A DNA stretch of 64,000 nucleotides from Thauera sp. JM12B12 (GTDB lineage: Bacteria; Pseudomonadota; Gammaproteobacteria; Burkholderiales; Rhodocyclaceae): the NCBI RefSeq assembly GCF_039614725.1, contig NZ_CP154859.1, positions 3,534,001 to 3,598,000 of the forward strand, given 5' to 3'. Below, piece after piece: positions 59,412 through 64,000 of the stretch. The translations under genes were made by a program, and so were the position numbers. The notes below the pieces were generated by a model. That model made no database searches. It saw nothing but the letters and a program-made list of their open reading frames with translations, and was not told the origin of the DNA. The first letter of the stretch is position 1. Each line of letters opens with the position of its first letter.

Positions 59412-61071
59412 GGACCCGGCGCAGGAAGGCCGCCATCAGGATCAGCAGCGCAAGGCCCAGCGCTGGCCAATCGCCCCAGTGCGCATAAGGGGTGAGCCCC
59501 TTGTAGCCCTGCGCCTCCACGCGCAGCACGCCGCGCTCGAACTCGGGCAGCACACCGCTCACACGGCCATCCGGCTGCACCAGCGCGGTCATGCCGGTGT
59601 TGGTCGAGCGCAGCATCGGGCGGCCGGTTTCAAGCGCACGCACACGGGCAATCTGCAGGTGCTGGGGCTGGGCGAGCGAATCGCCGTACCAGGCGAGGTT
59701 GGAGATGTTGAGCATCAGCGTGGCCGCGGGCAGCGCCCGGATCAGCTCGGCGCCAAACAGATCCTCGTAGCAGATGTTGAGCGCGACTTGCTGGTCGCCG
59801 AAGCGCATCGGCGGCTGGCCCGGCGCACCGCGCGTCTGGTCCGACATCGGGATCTGCGCCAGCTTGTAGAACCAGCCGAAGAGCGGTGGCGAGTACTCGC
59901 CGAAGGGCACAAGATGCTGCTTCGCGTAGTGCTGCACGGGCGCCGTGCCGAGGCTGATCGCGGCGTTGTAGATCCGCCCCGCGTCGTCACGGCGGAACAC
60001 CCCCATCACCAGGTCGCCGCCTGTATCGCCGGCCAGCCGGGCAAGCCAGTCGAAGTAGCCCTCGGGCAGGCGATCGAGCAGGGTCGGCAGCGTAGTCTCG
60101 GGCAGCACCACCAGTGCCGGCGGCGCCGGGGCCGCGAAGCCGTCGCGGACGAGGTCGAGATTCACCTGGAGGACGTCGGCGAAACGCTCGGGGTCCCACT
60201 TCAAGCTTTGCTCGAAGTTGGTCTGCACCAGCGCCACCGGCAGCGGCGCGCCGGTCGGCACGGTCCACGCGCGCCCGGCGAGCCCCATGCCGACCGCCAG
60301 CACCAGACCGACCACGGCAACGGGCGCCCAGCGCCGGGTGGGCGTGCCACGGCCCGCAGGCAGGAACGCCACGAGTGCGGCGACGAAGGCCGCGAGACCG
60401 CCGACGCCGTAGACACCGATCAGCGGCAGATAGCCGGCGAGCGGACTGGGCGGGGTCTGGGAATAGCCGAGCGCCAGCCACGGGAAGCCGGTGAACACCA
60501 CGCCGCGCAAGCACTCGGAAAGCAGCCAGAGCGCAGCGAAGAGCGCGGCGGAACGCACCGGCATCGCCGGCGATCCCCGCCCCGTGGGAGCGGGCTTGCC
60601 CACGAATGCAGCGGGCGAGCGGGCGATGTTCGCGGGCAAGCCCGCTCCCACAGCGTCCGCTCCCACAGCGTCCGCTCCCACAGCGTCCGCTCCCACGGGG
60701 CCCGCTCCAGCGGCGGCAAGCTGCGCCGGCCGCACGGCGACGCGACGCTGCAGGCTGATGAACGCGGCCGCAGCGAGCGCGGGATAGAGCGCCAGGTAGG
60801 CACAGAACAGCGCGATGGCGAGCGCCGCCAGCGGCGCCGGCATGCCGCCGTAGCGCTCGAGGGCGACGTAGAGCCAGGACACCCCGCCCACGAATGCGCC
60901 GAAGCCCCAAGCAAAGCCGAGCGCAAGGCCGTCGCGGATGCGCGCCACGCCCGCGAGCAGCCACGCCAGTACACCGACGGCGATCAGGGCGAGCGGGTAC
61001 CACCCGAAGGGCGCATAGGCGAACACCGACGCGCCGCCCGAGAGCAGCGCGAGCACCACCCGCCGCCGCAT
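59377..61071 (-). CDS. lnt: Apolipoprotein N-acyltransferase Lnt, with in-frame REP insertion
   Basis: This 564-residue inner-membrane enzyme adds the third acyl chain to lipoproteins. Membrane helices at both ends frame a nitrilase domain with triad Glu325 (VVLPETTLP), Lys384 (AKQHLVPFGEY) and Cys434 (LNICYEDLFG). It is about 50 residues longer than enterobacterial Lnt. The excess is a segment near residues 122-163 encoded by a REP element and tandem 15-base repeats (VGADA three times, then AGLPANIAR). The last residues, RGSGLARESSP, also come from a REP unit. The start is ATG at 61071 or GTG one codon earlier. It overlaps corC. Confidence 0.95.
   Translation of the reverse strand: MRRRVVLALLSGGASVFAYAPFGWYPLALIAVGVLAWLLAGVARIRDGLALGFAWGFGAFVGGVSWLYVALERYGGMPAPLAALAIALFCAYLALYPALAAAAFISLQRRVAVRPAQLAAAGAGPVGADAVGADAVGADAVGAGLPANIARSPAAFVGKPAPTGRGSPAMPVRSAALFAALWLLSECLRGVVFTGFPWLALGYSQTPPSPLAGYLPLIGVYGVGGLAAFVAALVAFLPAGRGTPTRRWAPVAVVGLVLAVGMGLAGRAWTVPTGAPLPVALVQTNFEQSLKWDPERFADVLQVNLDLVRDGFAAPAPPALVVLPETTLPTLLDRLPEGYFDWLARLAGDTGGDLVMGVFRRDDAGRIYNAAISLGTAPVQHYAKQHLVPFGEYSPPLFGWFYKLAQIPMSDQTRGAPGQPPMRFGDQQVALNICYEDLFGAELIRALPAATLMLNISNLAWYGDSLAQPQHLQIARVRALETGRPMLRSTNTGMTALVQPDGRVSGVLPEFERGVLRVEAQGYKGLTPYAHWGDWPALGLALLILMAAFLRRVRGSGLARESSP
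60584..60654. repeat. REP-type inverted palindrome pair inside lnt
   Basis: A unit at 60584-60609 (GAGCGGGCTTGCCCACGAA form) faces an inverted unit at 60629-60654. The whole pair lies within the lnt coding sequence and keeps the reading frame. It encodes the loop between the third and fourth membrane helices. Confidence 0.93.
60652..60696. repeat. Three tandem 15-base repeats inside lnt
   Basis: The unit AGCGTCCGCTCCCAC occurs three times in a row (60652-60666, 60667-60681, 60682-60696), directly against the REP pair. The unit is a multiple of three bases and encodes VGADA repeats in Lnt. Its CGCTCCCAC part matches the REP edge, so it probably arose by slippage from it. Confidence 0.95.
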
Positions 61072-61910
61072 CACTCTTGCACGGACTCGGGCTGGGGCAG
61101 GCGCTCCACCACCAGGGTGTGCACCCGACGACTGTCGGCGCGCAGCACCTGGATCTTCAGCCCACCCACCTCGAGCGACTCGCCACGCTTGGGCAGGCGG
61201 CCGAAGTGGCGGATGACGAGGCCGCCGACGGTGTCGTATTCCTCGTCGCTGAAGTCGGTGGCGAAGGCCTCGTTGAAGTCCTCGATCTCGGTCGTGGCCT
61301 TCACGCGGTAACGCCCGTTCTGGTCGAGGCGGATGCTGTCGCCGGCCTCGTCGAAGTCGTACTCGTCCTCGATGTCGCCGACGATCTGCTCGAGCACGTC
61401 CTCGATGGTCACCAGACCGGCCACGCCACCGTACTCGTCCACAACGATCGCCATGTGGTTGCGCGACACGCGGAACTCGCGCAGCAGCACGTTGAGACGC
61501 TTGGATTCGGGCACGAACACCGCCGGGCGCAGCATGTCGCGCAGGTCGAACTCGCGCCCGGCGAAGTAGCGCAGCAGGTCCTTGGCGAGCAGGATGCCGG
61601 CGACGTCGTCCTTGCCGTCGCCGATCGCGGGGAAGCGCGAGTGCGCGGTGTCGATGGCGAAGTTGACGATCGTGTCGATCGGATCGTCCAGATGCACGCA
61701 GTCCATCTGCGCACGGGGAATCATCACGTCGCGCACCTGCATGTCCGACATCTGCAGGGCGCCTTCGATGATGGAGAGCGCATCGGCGTCGATCAGGTTG
61801 CGATCGAAGGCCGAATGCAGCAGCGCGAGGAGTTCTTCGCGATCTTCCGGCTCGCGCGAGAGAAGGGCCGAAAGTCGCTCGAGTAACGAGGGTTTAGGGG
61901 AACTGTCCAT
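61071..61910 (-). CDS. corC: CorC/HlyC-family CBS-domain protein
   Basis: This 279-residue protein has two CBS domains (about 60-185; VRDVMIPRAQMDCVHLDD, HMAIVVDEYGGVAGLVTIED) and a C-terminal CorC_HlyC domain (about 200-275; DTVGGLVIRHFGRLPKRGE). It lacks the DUF21 membrane part, as usual for CorC. Relatives are linked to magnesium and cobalt efflux. The start MDSSPKPSLLERLSALL is at 61910. Its stop overlaps the lnt start. It follows ybeY in the conserved phoH-ybeY-corC-lnt order. Confidence 0.93.
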   Translation of the reverse strand: MDSSPKPSLLERLSALLSREPEDREELLALLHSAFDRNLIDADALSIIEGALQMSDMQVRDVMIPRAQMDCVHLDDPIDTIVNFAIDTAHSRFPAIGDGKDDVAGILLAKDLLRYFAGREFDLRDMLRPAVFVPESKRLNVLLREFRVSRNHMAIVVDEYGGVAGLVTIEDVLEQIVGDIEDEYDFDEAGDSIRLDQNGRYRVKATTEIEDFNEAFATDFSDEEYDTVGGLVIRHFGRLPKRGESLEVGGLKIQVLRADSRRVHTLVVERLPQPESVQE

Positions 61911-61932
61911 TTTGGTTGTCGAAGTCTCCGCT

Positions 61933-62706
61933 TCAGGCGTAGGGGTCGGCGTAGCCGAGATCGCGCAGGATGGCGGTCTCGAGCGCTTCCATCTCCGCCG
62001 CCTCGGTCTCGCTCTCGTGATCGTAGCCCTGCAGGTGCAGCATGCCATGCACGACCAGATGGGCAAAGTGCGCCTCGAGGGTCTTGCCCTGCGCGGCCGC
62101 CTCGCGCGCCACGACCGGCACGCACAGCACCAGGTCGCCCGCAAGCACCGTTTCGGTGGCCGCCTCGGGCAACGCGGGCTGCGCCTCGCCTTCGGCGTAG
62201 GCGAAGCTGAGCACGTTGGTGGCGTAGTCCTTGCCGCGATAGTCGCGGTTGAGCGTGCGCCCCTCGTCCTCGCCGACCAGGCGCACGGTAACCTCTGCGT
62301 CCTGGCGCAGCGCCGCCTGCGCCCAGCGCCGGATATGGTTCTTCTTGGGGGCGTTGGCCTTGTCCTCGCCCTCGACCGCCTTCTGCACCGAAAGCTTCAA
62401 CACCGGCGGATGCTCGCCCGCGGGCAGGTCGATGGGCTCGACGAAGGCCATGTCGTGATGCACATCGACGCGCAGGGTCAGCAGATTGCAGGCCCCGGGC
62501 TGCAACGACAGGATCGGCACCGCCGCCTCGTCGTCGGCATCCGCCTCGATCTCGAGGTCGCCCCAGGCGCGCTCGGGGAAGGCCAGCAGGAGCTTGCGGC
62601 CGTCGCCAAAGTCGATCTCGAGGCGCTCGGCCTTCACCCGGCTGGCCTTGCCATCGGCGGTGAAGGCGGTGATCTTCGGCGTGCCCGCCACCGCGTCATT
62701 CGCCAT
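61933..62706 (-). CDS. ybeY: Endoribonuclease YbeY with an extra N-terminal domain
   Basis: This 257-residue protein ends in the YbeY fold (about residue 102 onward), with the zinc motif [14 protein letters not shown] and substrate segments [17 protein letters not shown]. YbeY matures rRNA 3' ends and controls ribosome quality. The first 100 residues ([51 protein letters not shown]) are not part of normal YbeY, which is about 150 residues. The start could be 62706 or 62715; both overlap phoH. The extra part looks like a small beta-rich domain of unknown role. Confidence 0.9.
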   Translation of the reverse strand: MANDAVAGTPKITAFTADGKASRVKAERLEIDFGDGRKLLLAFPERAWGDLEIEADADDEAAVPILSLQPGACNLLTLRVDVHHDMAFVEPIDLPAGEHPPVLKLSVQKAVEGEDKANAPKKNHIRRWAQAALRQDAEVTVRLVGEDEGRTLNRDYRGKDYATNVLSFAYAEGEAQPALPEAATETVLAGDLVLCVPVVAREAAAQGKTLEAHFAHLVVHGMLHLQGYDHESETEAAEMEALETAILRDLGYADPYA

Positions 62707-63736
62707 CTTCGGCATCCTGCTGCTCCCTGTCCGTCGTTTCGCGATCCTTGTCCCGCGCCGCACGCGCGGCCGCCTTCTCGCGCTCGAGGCGTGCGCCCTC
62801 GCGGTCGTAAGCTTCGACGATGCGTGCGACAAGCGGATGACGCACCACGTCTTCCTTGTTGAATTCGGTGAAGGCGATGCCGCGCACGTCGGCGAGCACC
62901 GCGCGCGCCTCCTTGAGGCCGCTGCGCTGGCCGCGCGCCAGATCGACCTGGGTGAGGTCGCCGGTGACCACCGCCTTGGCGCCGAAGCCGATGCGGGTAA
63001 GGAACATCTTCATCTGCTCGGGCGTGGTGTTCTGCGCCTCGTCGAGGATGATGAAGGCGTTGTTGAGCGTACGCCCGCGCATGAAGGCGAGCGGCGCGAT
63101 CTCGATCAGGCTGCGCTCGAAGAGCTTGCCGACGCGGTCGAAGCCCATCAGGTCGTAGAGCGCGTCGTAGAGCGGGCGCAGGTAGGGATCGACCTTCTGC
63201 GCCAGGTCGCCGGGCAGGAAGCCCAGGCGCTCGCCGGCCTCGACCGCCGGGCGGGTGAGGATGATGCGCTCGACCAGGTCGCGCTCGAAGGCATCGACCG
63301 CGCTCGCCACCGCGAGATAGGTCTTGCCGGTACCGGCCGGGCCGATGCCGAAGGTGATGTCGAATTCCTGGATGTTGCGCAGGTACTCCACCTGGCGCGG
63401 CGTGCGCCCGTGCAGCTCGGTGCGCCGGGTCATCAGCACCGGCGCCGGCTGCAGCGGGTCGGCGCCACTGCCGCGGGTGCCGATCTCGATCAGGCCGAGC
63501 TGCACGTCGTCGAGCGACAGGTCCTTGTCGGCGCGCTCGTAGAAGTGCTTGAGCGCCATCTCGCCGCGCAGCACCTGCGCTGGATGGCCAGTAAGCGTGA
63601 AGTGCTCACCGCGCCGGCTCACCGTGATGTCGAAGGCGTTCTCGATCTGGCGCAGGTTCTCGTCGAGCACGCCGCACAGGCGGGCGAGCCGGGGGTTGTC
63701 CACCGGCTCGAAGAAGACTTCCAGGGTTTTCGCCAT
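62696..63736 (-). CDS. ybeZ: PhoH-family ATPase (YbeZ)
   Basis: This 346-residue protein has an N-terminal domain of about 110 residues and a PhoH-type P-loop domain: Walker [17 protein letters not shown], Walker [21 protein letters not shown] and [20 protein letters not shown]. It is a predicted RNA-linked ATPase that works with YbeY. The C-terminal tail is charged ([19 protein letters not shown]). The gene starts one base after the miaB stop. Confidence 0.95.
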   Translation of the reverse strand: MAKTLEVFFEPVDNPRLARLCGVLDENLRQIENAFDITVSRRGEHFTLTGHPAQVLRGEMALKHFYERADKDLSLDDVQLGLIEIGTRGSGADPLQPAPVLMTRRTELHGRTPRQVEYLRNIQEFDITFGIGPAGTGKTYLAVASAVDAFERDLVERIILTRPAVEAGERLGFLPGDLAQKVDPYLRPLYDALYDLMGFDRVGKLFERSLIEIAPLAFMRGRTLNNAFIILDEAQNTTPEQMKMFLTRIGFGAKAVVTGDLTQVDLARGQRSGLKEARAVLADVRGIAFTEFNKEDVVRHPLVARIVEAYDREGARLEREKAAARAARDKDRETTDREQQDAEDGE

Positions 63737-64000
63737 TCAGGATTCCCGAACGATGATTTCGCCGCGCAGGCTGTGCGGCAAAGCCGCGGTGATGCGCACC
63801 TCGACGAACTGGCCGATCAGGCGGTCGCGATGGGGCGAGTCGGAAGGGAAGTTGACCACGCGGTTGTTGTCCGTGCGGCCCATCATCTCGGCTTCGGCGT
63901 TCTTCTTCGCCGCGCCTTCCACCAGGATGCGCTGCACCGTGCCGACCATGGCCTCGCTGTTGGCCTGGTATTGCGCGTCGATGCGCTTCTGCAGGCGGGC
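63737..64000 (-). CDS. miaB: tRNA methylthiotransferase MiaB, C-terminal part
   Basis: Only the last 87 codons are visible; the rest lies beyond the right edge, and the frame is open to base 64000. The sequence contains the TRAM RNA-binding domain: [33 protein letters not shown], and [19 protein letters not shown]. MiaB adds the 2-methylthio group to i6A37 in tRNAs. Place ahead of phoH-ybeY supports MiaB over RimO. Confidence 0.93.
   Translation of the reverse strand, partial: ARLQKRIDAQYQANSEAMVGTVQRILVEGAAKKNAEAEMMGRTDNNRVVNFPSDSPHRDRLIGQFVEVRITAALPHSLRGEIIVRES

Noticed and set aside
60584..60711. CRISPR-like array
   Set aside because: The 15-base tandem copies have no spacers and no cas genes are nearby. 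They are REP-edge repeats inside lnt.
59377..61071. lnt as a pseudogene broken by REP insertion
   Set aside because: The frame is open throughout, the insertion length keeps the frame, and Glu325, Lys384 and Cys434 are intact.

Overview
This is a high-GC, densely packed chromosomal segment from a betaproteobacterium. Gene content and order point to Rhodocyclales, of the Thauera, Azoarcus or Zoogloea kind. The signs are the miaB-phoH-ybeY-corC-lnt order, his genes running into hinT-tatABC, an mla operon running into murA, two-subunit glycyl-tRNA synthetase, a phasin with its own promoter, and GAF/PilB and MSHA-type pilus genes. The genus is an inference. No rRNA, tRNA, CRISPR array, insertion sequence or phage gene was seen, and almost all of the window is core metabolism and cell envelope.

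Layout. 1-11052 (minus strand): rpe, gph, a Trp-rich mini-ORF, trpE, trpG, trpD, trpC, tamB, msrA and a truncated FKBP isomerase. 11117-18199 (minus): a DUF2889 protein, sucC, sucD, then an FHA protein, a metallo-beta-lactamase-fold phosphodiesterase and a GAF-PilB ATPase. 18437-22243: a FimV-like protein (plus), a Nif3-like protein (minus) and a DegS/AlgW-like protease (plus). 22297-31169: the his cluster followed by hinT and tatABC, all on the minus strand except hisC, which is flipped. 31320-39112: rnk (plus), then mlaF-E-D-A-C-B, an ABC-2 exporter, a BolA-family gene and murA (minus). 39280-48173 (plus): a seven-gene MSHA/type II secretion-like pilus locus. 48215-54131: a CPA2 antiporter (minus), then kdsD, lptC, lptA, an enoyl-CoA hydratase and a phasin (plus). 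54292-64000 (minus): the end of miaB, phoH, ybeY, corC, lnt, glyQ, glyS, gmhB, plsC and phhB.

Many genes serve the envelope: TamB, TatABC, Mla lipid transport, MurA, KdsD, LptC/LptA, GmhB, Lnt, PlsC and DegS. Two sets of type IV pilus/T2SS-type parts are present. One is an orphan PilB-type ATPase beside signalling proteins. The other is a compact secretin/ATPase/membrane-platform/pilin operon. Neither has a prepilin peptidase in the window.

The most notable signals are these: a 29-codon ORF with three clustered Trp codons ahead of trpE; REP palindrome pairs at five places, one inserted in frame inside lnt and another supplying the end of lnt; hisC inverted inside the his cluster; kdsC and lptB missing from the usual kdsD-lpt order; YbeY with an extra N-terminal domain; and the pilus locus, whose predicted promoter sits under a palindrome and suggests a leaderless transcript.
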